DNA of 64,000 nucleotides. Origin: Fructilactobacillus myrtifloralis (lineage in GTDB: Bacteria > Bacillota > Bacilli > Lactobacillales > Lactobacillaceae). The stretch covers positions 186,001 through 250,000 of the forward strand of contig NZ_CP097116.1 of NCBI RefSeq assembly GCF_024029335.1. Reading direction: 5' to 3'. Positions within the stretch are counted from its first letter, which is position 1. Each line of letters begins with the position of its first letter. The notes below the pieces were generated by a model. The model ran no database searches and was not told the origin of the DNA. It saw nothing but the letters and a program-made list of their open reading frames with translations. Shown here one piece after another: positions 9,550-18,702 of this stretch. The translations under genes were made by a program, and so were the position numbers.

Positions 9550-10497
9550 ATGGAACGAGTAGTATTTATGGGAACCCCTGAGTTTAGTGTTCCCATTTTA
9601 AAGGCATTACATGATCATTATGATGTGATTGCGGTTGTGACCCAACCGGATCGCCCCGTCGGTCGGAAACGCACGTTGACGGCTTCGCCAGTCAAACAAA
9701 CGGCGTTGGAATTAGGCTTACCCGTTTTGCAGCCAGAAAAACTCGCGGGCAGTCCTGAACTAGACCAAATTGTCGAACAACACCCCGACTTTATTATTAC
9801 CGCGGCTTACGGTCAGTTTTTACCCACCAAGTTGTTGAACGCGGCCCAAATTGCAGCGGTGAACGTCCACGGGTCGTTATTACCGAAGTACCGGGGCGGG
9901 GCCCCCGTTCAATACGCGATTATGAATGGGGATCAAGTAACTGGAGTTACGATTATGTACATGGTGAAAGCGATGGATGCCGGAGATATTTTGGCGCAGG
10001 AGACCGTTCCGATTACAGATCAGGATGACACCGCCTCGATGTTTGCCAAGTTAAGCCTGGTGGGACGGGATTTACTGTTAAAAACGTTACCCAAACTCGC
10101 TAAGCACCAAATTACCCCGCAAAAACAGGATGAAGCGCAGGTGGTTTTTTCGCCCACGATTAAACGGGGTGAGGAACAACTGGATTTTCACCAGCCCGCG
10201 CGGCTCGTGGATTGTAAGGTACGGGCGTTACGTCCCAATCCCGGCGCGTATGCACTGGTTCATGGGCAACGCTATAAGGTGTGGGATGTTACGGTCCTAG
10301 ATCAAACCACGGACCTGGCACCCGGACAGGTCGTTAAGCGTACCAAGCGAGAACTGCAGCTAGCTGCGGGAGCAGGTACCGTTTTACAGGTTAACGAAAT
10401 TCAACCGGCCGGCAAACCACGGACGACCATCCAAGCGTTTTTAAACGGGAACCAACAATTACAAACAGGAGACCAATTTATTGATGACCACGAATAA
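9550..10497 (+). CDS. fmt: Methionyl-tRNA formyltransferase
   Basis: Formylates initiator Met-tRNA using 10-formyl-tetrahydrofolate. The catalytic region HGSLLPKYRGGAPVQ and the N-terminal FMGTPEFSVPIL are clear. The C-terminal domain with VRALRPNPGAY binds tRNA. Length is 315 aa. The start has TAGGAGG nearby, overlapping the priA stop. The stop overlaps rsmB by 14 bases. Confidence 0.97.
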   Translation: MERVVFMGTPEFSVPILKALHDHYDVIAVVTQPDRPVGRKRTLTASPVKQTALELGLPVLQPEKLAGSPELDQIVEQHPDFIITAAYGQFLPTKLLNAAQIAAVNVHGSLLPKYRGGAPVQYAIMNGDQVTGVTIMYMVKAMDAGDILAQETVPITDQDDTASMFAKLSLVGRDLLLKTLPKLAKHQITPQKQDEAQVVFSPTIKRGEEQLDFHQPARLVDCKVRALRPNPGAYALVHGQRYKVWDVTVLDQTTDLAPGQVVKRTKRELQLAAGAGTVLQVNEIQPAGKPRTTIQAFLNGNQQLQTGDQFIDDHE

Positions 10498-11824
10498 AAG
10501 TAACCCCCGAGCCTTAGCGGTTGAAACGCTAGAGCGCGTTCAAAACGGAGCGTATTCTAACCTGCAAATTAACAACGTGATTACCACCAGTACCATGTCG
10601 GAAAAAGACGTGCGCTTGTTTACAAACATCGTGTACGGCGTCATTCAGCATAAGTTGACGCTGAACTATTATGTGGATCAGCTCGTTCAGCATACGGACA
10701 AATTACAGCCGTGGGTACTCGCTTTGCTAGATAGTGCTCTGTACCAGATGATTTATCTTGATAAGGTTCCCAACCGGGCAATTTTTGACGAATCAATTAA
10801 AATTGCGAAGCAACGTGGCCACGATGGGATTCGACGGTTAGTAACCGGGGTGTTACATACGGTTGGCCGCCGGGGCCTTCCAGACCTAAACCAGATTCAG
10901 GATCCCGAGCAACGTTTAGTGATTGAAACCAGCACTCCCCAGTGGTTAGTGGAGGCGTTACAAGCCCAACTGGGGAACGACCGGACAAACCATTTATTAG
11001 CCACGATTAATCAACCAGCGCACCAGTCAATTCGGGTTAACCGGCACAAAACAACGCCAAATGAGCTACAGGAAAAACTAGAAGCAGCTGGCTTTACGGT
11101 CCGCCCCAGTACGGTTGCAGCAGATGCCTTAGTAGTCAGTCATGGTGTTGCCGCGCAGTCAGAGTTATTTCAAGCGGGACTCTATACCATTCAGGATGAA
11201 AGTGCGATGTTACCGGTCCAAGCGCTCCCGCTGACGGGGAGTGAGCTGGTCCTTGATGCCTGTGCGGCTCCCGGTGGAAAAACGACGCAACTTGCGGAAC
11301 AACTAACGAGCGGGCGGGTAATTGCATTGGATTTACATGCCAAGAAATTACGGAAGATTCACGAAAACGCGGAGCGCCTGGGCGTTGCGGATCGGATTGA
11401 AACCCAGGCCTTGGATGCCCGGCGAGTTGATGAGGTCTTTGCCGATCAGACCTTTGATCACATCTTAGTTGATGCACCGTGCTCGGGACTAGGCTTAGTC
11501 CGTCGCAAACCAGAGATTCGGTACGAAAAATCAATGGCGGATGTTAGGCATCTAGCAACCATCCAACAGGCAATTTTGACGGCGGTGGCCCCTAAGGTGA
11601 AGGTCGGAGGCACCCTGATGTACAGTACCTGTACCATCTTGAATCAGGAAAATCGGGAGAACGTTAGCGCCTTTCTTGCTACCCATCCTAATTTTGAACC
11701 AGTGGTGGTACCTACGGCGCACCAGTTAAAACCGGACCGCGCAACACCAGACCTAGCGATTTATCCAGATGACTACGCCTCTGATGGCTTTTTCATTGCT
11801 GGATTTAGAAAGGGAAGCGAATGA
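10484..11824 (+). CDS. rsmB: 16S rRNA (cytosine-967-C5)-methyltransferase
   Basis: Sun/RsmB family enzyme. An N-terminal NusB-like RNA-binding domain (about 1-130) is followed by the SAM-dependent domain with DACAAPGGKTTQLAEQL. The catalytic cysteines are in DAPCSGLG and YSTCT. ATG 10484 is preferred (CAGGAGA upstream), with TTG 10481 an alternative. The stop overlaps rsgA in ATGA. The protein phosphatase stp and Ser/Thr kinase prkC that usually follow in Lactobacillaceae are absent. Confidence 0.95.
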   Translation: MTTNKSNPRALAVETLERVQNGAYSNLQINNVITTSTMSEKDVRLFTNIVYGVIQHKLTLNYYVDQLVQHTDKLQPWVLALLDSALYQMIYLDKVPNRAIFDESIKIAKQRGHDGIRRLVTGVLHTVGRRGLPDLNQIQDPEQRLVIETSTPQWLVEALQAQLGNDRTNHLLATINQPAHQSIRVNRHKTTPNELQEKLEAAGFTVRPSTVAADALVVSHGVAAQSELFQAGLYTIQDESAMLPVQALPLTGSELVLDACAAPGGKTTQLAEQLTSGRVIALDLHAKKLRKIHENAERLGVADRIETQALDARRVDEVFADQTFDHILVDAPCSGLGLVRRKPEIRYEKSMADVRHLATIQQAILTAVAPKVKVGGTLMYSTCTILNQENRENVSAFLATHPNFEPVVVPTAHQLKPDRATPDLAIYPDDYASDGFFIAGFRKGSE

Positions 11825-12729
11825 CAGACCTGCAAACCGGAAAGATTTATCAATCCTTAAGCGGCTTTTATGACATTGAGGTCGACGGAAAAACCTATCG
11901 GACCCGCGCCCGGGGGAATTTTCGCAAACAGCAAATTAAACCACTGGTCGGTGACTGGGTCGAATTCACCGCTCCTAATCAGCAGGAGGGGTACATCTTA
12001 AAGGTTCACCCCCGTGAAAACGAATTGGTGCGGCCCCCGATTGCTAATACTGACCAGGCATTTGTGGTTACTTCTGCCATCGAACCGGACTTTTCCGCTA
12101 GTTTGTTGGACAAAGAACTGGTTGCCTTAGAACGGGAACACATTCGGCCCATTTTGGTGTTTACAAAAGTTGATTTGCTCAAGGAAGGCGCTCAGGAACA
12201 CTTTTTAACGGAGGTGGTCCAGCGTTATCATGACCAAGTTGGTTATCCCACAATCGTTGCAACGGCTGAGAACGCAGACGAGCAACTCCGAGCGGTATTG
12301 CCGAAGCGTCAAACGGTGGTTCTCGGTCAAACGGGGGCTGGAAAGTCCACGTTGCTAAATCATTTGGACCCCACGTTAAATCTAGCGACCGGAGCAATCT
12401 CACAGGCCCTTAGCCGGGGGAAACACACTACGAGAAAGGTCTCCTTGGTTACCATTAATCACGGATTAGTGGCCGATACCCCGGGCTTCTCGTCCTTTGA
12501 TCCGATGAACATTACGGCAACCACCCTAAAGAATTATTATCCTGATTTGGTGCGGGTGGCCGTTAATTGTAAATTTCGGGAATGTTTACACATTAATGAA
12601 CCCGGTTGCGCCGTGAAGCAGGCGGTAAAAAATGGTACAATTTTAACGAGCCGATATGAAGATTACGTAGACCAATATCAGACCATCAAGGCCCAAAAAC
12701 CGGTCTACCGACGGAAAAGGGGAAATTAA
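11821..12729 (+). CDS. rsgA: Ribosome small-subunit-dependent GTPase A
   Basis: Circularly permuted GTPase that checks late 30S assembly. The N-terminal OB-fold covers about residues 1-70. The order of GTPase motifs is permuted: FTKVDLL (G4) comes before GQTGAGKSTLLN (G1) and DTPGFSS (G3). The C-terminal zinc cluster CKFRECLHINEPGC is intact. The ATGA overlap with rsmB joins two genes that are usually separated by stp-prkC in relatives. Length of 302 aa is normal. Confidence 0.96.
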   Translation: MTDLQTGKIYQSLSGFYDIEVDGKTYRTRARGNFRKQQIKPLVGDWVEFTAPNQQEGYILKVHPRENELVRPPIANTDQAFVVTSAIEPDFSASLLDKELVALEREHIRPILVFTKVDLLKEGAQEHFLTEVVQRYHDQVGYPTIVATAENADEQLRAVLPKRQTVVLGQTGAGKSTLLNHLDPTLNLATGAISQALSRGKHTTRKVSLVTINHGLVADTPGFSSFDPMNITATTLKNYYPDLVRVAVNCKFRECLHINEPGCAVKQAVKNGTILTSRYEDYVDQYQTIKAQKPVYRRKRGN

Positions 12730-12730
12730 C

Positions 12731-13390
12731 ATGATTAAAGTGGCACCATCAATTCTAAGCGCAGATTACGTGAACTTACAAAGTAGCATTGAGAAAGTCG
12801 ATCAAGCTGGAGCCGAGGTGCTCCACATTGATGTGATGGACGGACTCTTTGTGCCTGCCATTTCCTATGGTCCGAACTGGGTCAAGGCCATTCGCCCCAT
12901 CACGAACATGGAATTAGATTGTCATTTGATGATTGAAAATCCGGAGCGGTACGTTGACACCTTTGCTAAGAACGGTGCTGATTTAATCGGAGTACATGTC
13001 GAAGCAACGCCTCACATTCACCGGGCGCTGCAAATGATTAAGCACCAGGGAGTGAAGGCTGAAGTGGTTATCAACCCAGGAACGCCGGTTAGTGCCATTG
13101 AACCAGTCTTATACATGGTCGACCAAGTCTTAGTAATGACAGTTAACCCCGGATTTGGAGGCCAACAGTTCATTCCAGAAACGATTAACAAGATTAAATC
13201 CTTAAACCGGCTGCGCAATGAACACGATAATTATGATTTCACCATTGAAATTGATGGTGGCGTGAACGACCAAACGGTAGTTAAACCGTATGAAGCAGGT
13301 GCAGACGTTGCCGTGGCGGGCTCGTACGTGTTCGCAGCTCCCAATCCAGCCGACCGGGTGCAAGCGTTAAAGCACGCTACTGACTTTTAA
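12731..13390 (+). CDS. rpe: Ribulose-phosphate 3-epimerase
   Basis: Interconverts ribulose 5-phosphate and xylulose 5-phosphate in the pentose phosphate or phosphoketolase route. It is a TIM-barrel protein with APSILSADYVNL at the start, HIDVMDGLFVPAISYG, LMIENPERYV and MTVNPGFGGQQFI. The phosphate-binding GGVND and AGSYVF motifs lie near the C-terminus. Length is 219 aa. It follows rsgA by one base and precedes thiN by two, in the conserved rsgA-rpe-thiN block. Confidence 0.97.
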   Translation: MIKVAPSILSADYVNLQSSIEKVDQAGAEVLHIDVMDGLFVPAISYGPNWVKAIRPITNMELDCHLMIENPERYVDTFAKNGADLIGVHVEATPHIHRALQMIKHQGVKAEVVINPGTPVSAIEPVLYMVDQVLVMTVNPGFGGQQFIPETINKIKSLNRLRNEHDNYDFTIEIDGGVNDQTVVKPYEAGADVAVAGSYVFAAPNPADRVQALKHATDF

Positions 13391-13392
13391 CG

Positions 13393-14052
13393 ATGGCTAC
13401 GCAACCAATTCCCCGGGTTAATCTGTTGGCGGGGGGACCAGCAACTGAGTGGCCACCGGCTTTGCAGGCGGAACTCAGTCAGGCACCCTGCGTGGGGATT
13501 GACCGAGGCACGCTACATTTATTAGATTTGGGCATTACACCGGTCGCAGCGATTGGTGATTTTGACTCCATCACGGCCACTGAACTGGCGACCGTGCAAA
13601 CACAGGTCGACGTGGTGCACCAATCGAGTCCGATTAAGGATCAAACGGACACGGAACTGGCACTGCAGTTTGCTGGGGAACAGTTCCCAGCTGCGCAGTT
13701 GTACCTGTATGGGTTTTCTGGAGGCCGGTTGGATCAATTGCTCACTAATCTCTTGATGGGATACCGACCGTTCTTACAGGGCGTGGTCGAACGCTTGACA
13801 TTACAGGACGCTCAAAATTGGGTCCGGTTTTTCCGCCCCGGAACGCATCAGGTAACCTGTCAGGTTGGGATGAAATATCTGGATTTTGTCGCGTTAGAAC
13901 CAACCACGTTGACGTTACCAGATGAGAAGTACCAACTAGACCGCTTTGCGGTTACCCGGCCGACGTCCTTTTCCAGTAATGAATTTATGGGGCAGACCGC
14001 GCACTTTAACTTTGACCGTGGTCTGTTGATGGTCATTCAAAGCCATGACTAA
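13393..14052 (+). CDS. thiN: Thiamine pyrophosphokinase
   Basis: Transfers pyrophosphate from ATP to thiamine. Family motifs GIDRGTLHLL, AIGDFDSI and DQTDTELAL are present, with GFSGGRLDQLL and a C-terminal beta domain with FSSNEFMG. Length is 219 aa. There is little ribosome-site sequence upstream, so translation probably depends on coupling to rpe two bases away. A strong terminator follows. Confidence 0.94.
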   Translation: MATQPIPRVNLLAGGPATEWPPALQAELSQAPCVGIDRGTLHLLDLGITPVAAIGDFDSITATELATVQTQVDVVHQSSPIKDQTDTELALQFAGEQFPAAQLYLYGFSGGRLDQLLTNLLMGYRPFLQGVVERLTLQDAQNWVRFFRPGTHQVTCQVGMKYLDFVALEPTTLTLPDEKYQLDRFAVTRPTSFSSNEFMGQTAHFNFDRGLLMVIQSHD

Positions 14053-14094
14053 AACAAAAGCGCAACCACTAAAAGTGGTTGCGCTTTTGTTTTA
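14051..14094. terminator. Bidirectional terminator between thiN and rpmB
   Basis: AAAACAAAAGCGCAACCACT and its exact complement flank a short AAA loop. The A-run on the left and T-run on the right let it serve both converging genes. Confidence 0.92.
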
Positions 14095-14118
14095 ATTAAT
14101 TAAAATTTAGACTGAAAC

Positions 14119-14304
14119 CTATACTCGTTTGAACTTACCTGATCTTAAGGTTCTGGCACTTAACCAAACTTTCTTTGGTTTACCATCAACTAAAATCCGG
14201 ACTTTTTGTAAATTTGGCTTCCAACTACGTCTAGAAGCGTTCAAGGCGTGTGAACGACGGTTACCAAAGTGGGTTCTTTTCCCCGTTAAAGCATCTTTAG
14301 CCAT
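14119..14304 (-). CDS. rpmB: 50S ribosomal protein L28
   Basis: Large-subunit ribosomal protein of 61 aa, beginning [20 protein letters not shown] and ending [11 protein letters not shown]. It is basic throughout. It is the only reversed gene in the first 31.9 kb, a placement conserved in lactobacilli between thiN and asp23. AAGGAGGGA precedes the ATG, and the promoter at 14353-14381 reads into it. Confidence 0.97.
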   Translation of the reverse strand: MAKDALTGKRTHFGNRRSHALNASRRSWKPNLQKVRILVDGKPKKVWLSARTLRSGKFKRV

Positions 14305-14352
14305 GAAAATCCCTCCTTTATCATAAAATAAAGCGTAATTAGCTATATGACT

Positions 14353-14381
14353 AATCTAGCATAACGAGGGCCAAATTGCAA
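14353..14381 (-). promoter_or_regulatory. Promoter of rpmB
   Basis: Read on the minus strand: TTGCAA (14376-14381), a 17-base spacer, then TAGATT (14353-14358) with an extended TGC just before it. It lies 49 bases upstream of the rpmB start. Confidence 0.65.
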
Positions 14382-14426
14382 TCTTTCTTTCAAGTAATCT
14401 TACTTGACAGTAAAAAAGGGAATGTT

Positions 14427-14455
14427 TTGGGTTTTTAAAACCAGTATGGTAATAT
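14427..14455 (+). promoter_or_regulatory. Promoter of asp23-fakA
   Basis: TTGGGT (14427-14432), a 17-base spacer, then TAATAT (14450-14455) with TGG before it. It diverges from the rpmB promoter and lies 43 bases upstream of the asp23 start. Confidence 0.6.
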
Positions 14456-14497
14456 ATAGTATCGTGAGAAACTCGTTAAAAAGGGGAGATGCATCCG

Positions 14498-14860
14498 ATG
14501 GCTGTAAAAATGAACACGAAGTATGGATCTATCGACATTGACAACGATGTAATTGCTACGGTGGTTGGCGGAGCCGCTACCGATAACTACGGGGTCGTCG
14601 GCATGGCAAGCCGTAACCAAATTAAAGACGGAATGAATGAAATTTTACGTCGGGATGCTTACTCCCGCGGAATCATTGTCCGCCAGGTCGATGATGAAAT
14701 TCAGGTTGATGTTAATATCATCGTCAGTTATGGAACCAAGATTTCGGAAGTTTCCCGAACGGTTCAGGCCAAAGTTAAGTACAACTTAGAAACGATGTTA
14801 GGGGTAACCGCTGACTCCGTTAATGTATTTGTACAGGGAGTTAAGGTCATTAACGACTAA
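14498..14860 (+). CDS. Asp23/Gls24 family envelope stress protein
   Basis: Small Asp23-fold protein (120 aa from this start), orthologous by position and sequence to YloU of Bacillus, which lies next to the fatty acid kinase gene. Recognisable segments are YGSIDIDNDVIATVVGGAA, GIIVRQVDDEIQVDV and VQAKVKYNLETM. I chose ATG 14498 over ATG 14489, because the GGGGAG ribosome site abuts the earlier codon. The biochemical role is not established. Asp23 relatives associate with the membrane and envelope stress. Confidence 0.9.
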   Translation: MAVKMNTKYGSIDIDNDVIATVVGGAATDNYGVVGMASRNQIKDGMNEILRRDAYSRGIIVRQVDDEIQVDVNIIVSYGTKISEVSRTVQAKVKYNLETMLGVTADSVNVFVQGVKVIND

Positions 14861-14892
14861 CAAGTTTGAATTAAGAGGGAGATTGGATAATA

Positions 14893-16590
14893 GTGTCAGT
14901 AACGAAGATTACTACTAAAGAGTTCGACCAAATGGTTCAAGCTGCAGCGGTCGTCCTTCAAAATAATGCAGATTTTATTAATTCTTTAAATGTCTTTCCC
15001 GTTCCGGATGGAGATACGGGGATGAATATGAGTTTATCCTTTGCGAGTGGCGCAAAGTACGTTGCGAAGGAACAGGGAGCCAGCGTTGGTGCCCAAGCAG
15101 CCGCCTTAGCAAAGGGATTACTAATGGGCGCCCGGGGGAACTCGGGGGTTATTTTGTCCCAAATTTTTCGGGGGTTTGCGAAGGACGTGGAAGGCAAGGA
15201 AACCTTGTCAGCGCCTGAATTTGCAGCTGCTGTGACGGCCGGTGCCAAAACAGCGTACAGTTCCGTGATGAAACCAACGGAAGGGACGATTTTAACCGTC
15301 ATTCGGTTTGCTGCCAATGCCGGCCGTAAAGCCGCCGAACAAACTGATGATCTCGGCATCGTGAGTGATGCCATTAAACAGGGCGCCCAAACGGCGTTAG
15401 CGAAAACACCAGAGTTACTGCCGGTCCTAAAACAAGTTGGCGTTGTTGATTCAGGAGGTCAAGGATTAACCTTTGTGTTAGAGGCATTTGCTGACATCTT
15501 GAACAACCGGGAACCGTCTGATGACGTCCACGCGAAGTTTAACGTCGAAGCCAATAAAATGGATGAGATGGTGAAAAAGTCTGATCATGCAAGTGCTCAG
15601 GGACAACTTAATCCGGATGATATTGTGTACGGTTACTGTACCCAAATGACCGTTCGGTTTGGTAAGGGGAAAGAAGTGGATCAGCCGTTTGATTACGACC
15701 GCTTCTATAATTATTTGGCGCCCCTCGGCGACTCCTTATTGGTAATTAACGATGATGAAGTGGCGAAGGTCCACGTCCATACTGAACAACCAGGGAAGGT
15801 TTTAGCCTGGGGGCAAAAGTTTGGGGACTTAATCAACGTTAAGATTGATAACATGCGAGAACAACAAGAAGCCATCATGGAAAATGATGAAACTGAGACT
15901 CCCGCGCAAGCTCCGGAAACACCAGCCGAGCCGACCGAAATGGCTGTAATCGCTGTGGTGGCAGGGGCCGGCTTGGAAAAACTGTTTAAGAGTCTGGGCG
16001 TCACCTCCATCATCAGTGGTGGTCAAACCATGAATCCTAGTACGGAAGACATTGTGAAGGCTGTTGATGCCACCAATGCTAAGCACGTACTCGTGCTGCC
16101 AAACAATAAAAACATCTTTTTGGCAGCGGAACAGGCCACTGATTTAACGGCCGTTCCGATGAAAGTCGTCCACACCCAAACCATTCCGCAAGGATTAACG
16201 GCGATGTTTGCTTACAATCCGGAAGCTAGTTTAACTGATAACCAAGCAGCCATGGAAGCCTCCTTAGCAACGGTTAAGAGTGGGCAGGTAACGACTGCCA
16301 TCCGGGACACGGAATTAGACGGTTTAACCATTAAAAAGGGTAGTTTCATGGGAATCGTGGATGGTCACATCCAAGTTACTGCTGACAGCCTCGATGAAGC
16401 CGCTGTGAAAATGACGGCAACGATGTTAGATGCAGACAGTGAAAACGTGACAATTATTTACGGAGAAGGGGCAACGCAAGCCGATGCCCAAGCGGTTGCA
16501 ACGGCTGCCGCCGACCACGATGATGAATTAGAGATTGAAGTTCACGAAGGTGATCAACCGGTTTATCCATTGCTCATCTCAGTTGAATAA
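14893..16590 (+). CDS. fakA: Fatty acid kinase ATP-binding subunit (DAK/DegV-type, YloV)
   Basis: FakA phosphorylates fatty acids that are held by a DegV-family FakB protein. The acyl-phosphate then feeds PlsX/PlsY. The N-terminal DAK kinase domain (1-210) has the Mg-ATP motif PVPDGDTGMNMSLS and GARGNSGVILSQIFRG. An Asp/Glu/Pro-rich linker at about 330-350 leads to the C-terminal DegV-interacting domain. Length is 565 aa. The start is GTG with AAGAGGGAG upstream. A candidate FakB partner is the DegV protein at 61750. plsX lies two genes downstream. Confidence 0.92.
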   Translation: MSVTKITTKEFDQMVQAAAVVLQNNADFINSLNVFPVPDGDTGMNMSLSFASGAKYVAKEQGASVGAQAAALAKGLLMGARGNSGVILSQIFRGFAKDVEGKETLSAPEFAAAVTAGAKTAYSSVMKPTEGTILTVIRFAANAGRKAAEQTDDLGIVSDAIKQGAQTALAKTPELLPVLKQVGVVDSGGQGLTFVLEAFADILNNREPSDDVHAKFNVEANKMDEMVKKSDHASAQGQLNPDDIVYGYCTQMTVRFGKGKEVDQPFDYDRFYNYLAPLGDSLLVINDDEVAKVHVHTEQPGKVLAWGQKFGDLINVKIDNMREQQEAIMENDETETPAQAPETPAEPTEMAVIAVVAGAGLEKLFKSLGVTSIISGGQTMNPSTEDIVKAVDATNAKHVLVLPNNKNIFLAAEQATDLTAVPMKVVHTQTIPQGLTAMFAYNPEASLTDNQAAMEASLATVKSGQVTTAIRDTELDGLTIKKGSFMGIVDGHIQVTADSLDEAAVKMTATMLDADSENVTIIYGEGATQADAQAVATAAADHDDELEIEVHEGDQPVYPLLISVE

Positions 16591-16600
16591 CACGAGAACG

Positions 16601-16637
16601 AAAGGCTGTTAATTCGCAGGAGAATTGGCAGCCTTTT
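16601..16637 (+). terminator. Terminator after fakA
   Basis: AAAGGCTG and CAGCCTTTT form a stem, extended inward by G-U pairs and AATT/AATT, around a CGCAGGAG loop. The tail is a short T-run. Confidence 0.7.
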
Positions 16638-16660
16638 GCAACAGGTAGGGGGTGAAGTTC

Positions 16661-18691
16661 GTGAAAAGCAGCTTAGATCCAGTGGGAACCCTGAAGGGGG
16701 TCGGTCCGAAAAAGCAGGCGGCGCTGGCCGATTTAAACATCCAGACGGTGTTTGATCTCCTAACCTATTTTCCGTTTCGTTATGAGGACTTTCGAAGCCA
16801 AGCCCTCACGGACTTACATGATCAACAAACCGTCACGTTAAAGGGCACCGTCGCCGCGGAACCCGTCGTTAATTATTTTGGGCGCCGTAAAAACCGATTA
16901 CTGTTACGATTGATGGTTGGTCATGACGTTGTGGTCGTGACGTTTTTTAACCAACCCTGGTTAAAAAAACAGGTTGAAGTGGGACAAACGATTTTGGTGC
17001 ACGGGAAATTTAACGCCCAAAAACAAAGTTTGACGGGAATGAAGCTCTTGCAACCTTCGGAACAAACGGTGCAATCCATTTATTCGGTTAACCACCAAAT
17101 TACCCAGAAAACCATGCACGACCTGATTAAAACCGCTTACGCTGAATATCAGGATACTTTAGAAGACTTCGTGCCCACGTGGATTCGCACGAAATTCCGC
17201 TTAGAACCACTTAAAACGGTTATTCGGGAAATGCACTTTCCGAGCACTCCAGAGGCGGTTCAAGCAGCACGTCGGACCGCTAAGTTTAACGAATTCTTCT
17301 TGTTTCAAATGCGGTTGCAGACCCTGAAACACCGACATCAACGCGAGAACCAAGCTGCGTGCATTAAGACCGATAAATTAACCCTGCAACCGTTTCTTAA
17401 TGACCTGCCGTACCAGCTTACCGACGCCCAGCACCGGGTGGTCGGAGAAATTTTAACGGACTTACAACGACCAGTTCCAATGAATCGCCTGCTCCAAGGA
17501 GACGTGGGAAGTGGGAAAACGGTGGTCGCAGCCCTCGCAATTTTAGCCACCGTGTTAGCCGGGCAGCAGGCCGTGCTCTTAGCACCGACCGAAATATTAG
17601 CGGAGCAACATGCCAACAGCTTGGCCCAGTTATTTGCGGGAACGAACGTTAACATCGCGTTATTAACTGGGGATACGCCGGCCAAAGCCCGTCGGCAGTT
17701 ACTTCCCCGGATTAAAGCGGGACAGATTGATTTAGTGGTGGGGACGCATGCCCTCTTTCAAAAAAACGTTCGCTACCACCACCTGGGGCTAGCGGTGATT
17801 GACGAACAACACCGGTTTGGAGTTAACCAACGCAAACAGATGCGCGAAAAGGGCGCCGCTACCAACGTTTTATCGATGACGGCCACCCCGATTCCGCGGA
17901 CCCTGTCGATTACGGCTTATGGTGAAATGGACGTTTCGGTGATTGACGAACTTCCCGGCGGTCGGAAGCCGATTAAAACGACCTGGATTAAAAGTAGTCA
18001 AGAAGCAACGATGCTGAAGTTTGTGAAAAAGCACCTCCAACAGGGCGAACAAGCTTACGTGGTGGTGCCATTGATTGATGAATCTGATGCCGTCGAGATG
18101 CGAAACGTCATGATGACCTATACGGCCTTTCAAGAGCAATTGGGTTCGGATTTTCACGTTGGCTTATTACACGGACAGATGAACGAAGCCGATAAAAATC
18201 AGGTCATGGACGATTTTAAAGCCAATCGAACGCAAGTCTTAGTGTCGACCACCGTCATTGAGGTGGGAGTTGACGTTTCCAACGCTAGCATCATGGTTAT
18301 TTTTGATGCGGATCACTTTGGATTGGCCCAGCTACACCAGTTGCGGGGACGGGTAGGACGGGGCACACAGCAGTCCTACTGTATATTAATTGCCGATCCT
18401 AAAAACAAGGTGGGCATTAAACGGATGAATGTCATGAGTAGTTCAACCGACGGTTTCTTTATTTCCCAAAAAGATTTAGAATTAAGGGGACCTGGCGATA
18501 TTTTAGGGAAGCAACAATCGGGGATTCCGAACTTTAACGTGGGGGACCCGGTTGCAGACGTAAATGTCTTGAGTGCCGCTCAAGAAGTCGCTAAAATGGT
18601 AACTGATGATGCCGAATGGATGCAAAAACCAGAAAACCAAAACCTAGTGCGGCAGTTACACGCACTAAATAATCAGACCTCATTCGATTAA
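16661..18691 (+). CDS. recG: ATP-dependent DNA helicase RecG
   Basis: Branch-migrating helicase for stalled forks and Holliday junctions. The N-terminal wedge/OB domain (1-160) is followed by Walker A LLQGDVGSGKTVVA near residue 282. Walker B here is IDEQHRFG. SMTATPIPRTLSITAYGE and the C-terminal LHQLRGRVGRG complete the helicase. GTG 16661 fits AGGGGG spacing better than the in-frame GTG at 16652. Length of 676 aa is standard. Confidence 0.96.
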   Translation: MKSSLDPVGTLKGVGPKKQAALADLNIQTVFDLLTYFPFRYEDFRSQALTDLHDQQTVTLKGTVAAEPVVNYFGRRKNRLLLRLMVGHDVVVVTFFNQPWLKKQVEVGQTILVHGKFNAQKQSLTGMKLLQPSEQTVQSIYSVNHQITQKTMHDLIKTAYAEYQDTLEDFVPTWIRTKFRLEPLKTVIREMHFPSTPEAVQAARRTAKFNEFFLFQMRLQTLKHRHQRENQAACIKTDKLTLQPFLNDLPYQLTDAQHRVVGEILTDLQRPVPMNRLLQGDVGSGKTVVAALAILATVLAGQQAVLLAPTEILAEQHANSLAQLFAGTNVNIALLTGDTPAKARRQLLPRIKAGQIDLVVGTHALFQKNVRYHHLGLAVIDEQHRFGVNQRKQMREKGAATNVLSMTATPIPRTLSITAYGEMDVSVIDELPGGRKPIKTTWIKSSQEATMLKFVKKHLQQGEQAYVVVPLIDESDAVEMRNVMMTYTAFQEQLGSDFHVGLLHGQMNEADKNQVMDDFKANRTQVLVSTTVIEVGVDVSNASIMVIFDADHFGLAQLHQLRGRVGRGTQQSYCILIADPKNKVGIKRMNVMSSSTDGFFISQKDLELRGPGDILGKQQSGIPNFNVGDPVADVNVLSAAQEVAKMVTDDAEWMQKPENQNLVRQLHALNNQTSFD

Positions 18692-18702
18692 GGAGTTGCT
18701 TC

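Noticed and set aside
14129-14326. Plus-strand open frame opposite rpmB
   Set aside because: It is a shadow of the L28 gene, which has clear ribosomal protein motifs and its own promoter.
14958-15374. 138-residue minus-strand frame inside fakA
   Set aside because: It overlaps the DAK kinase domain with intact motifs on the other strand, and has no ribosome site.
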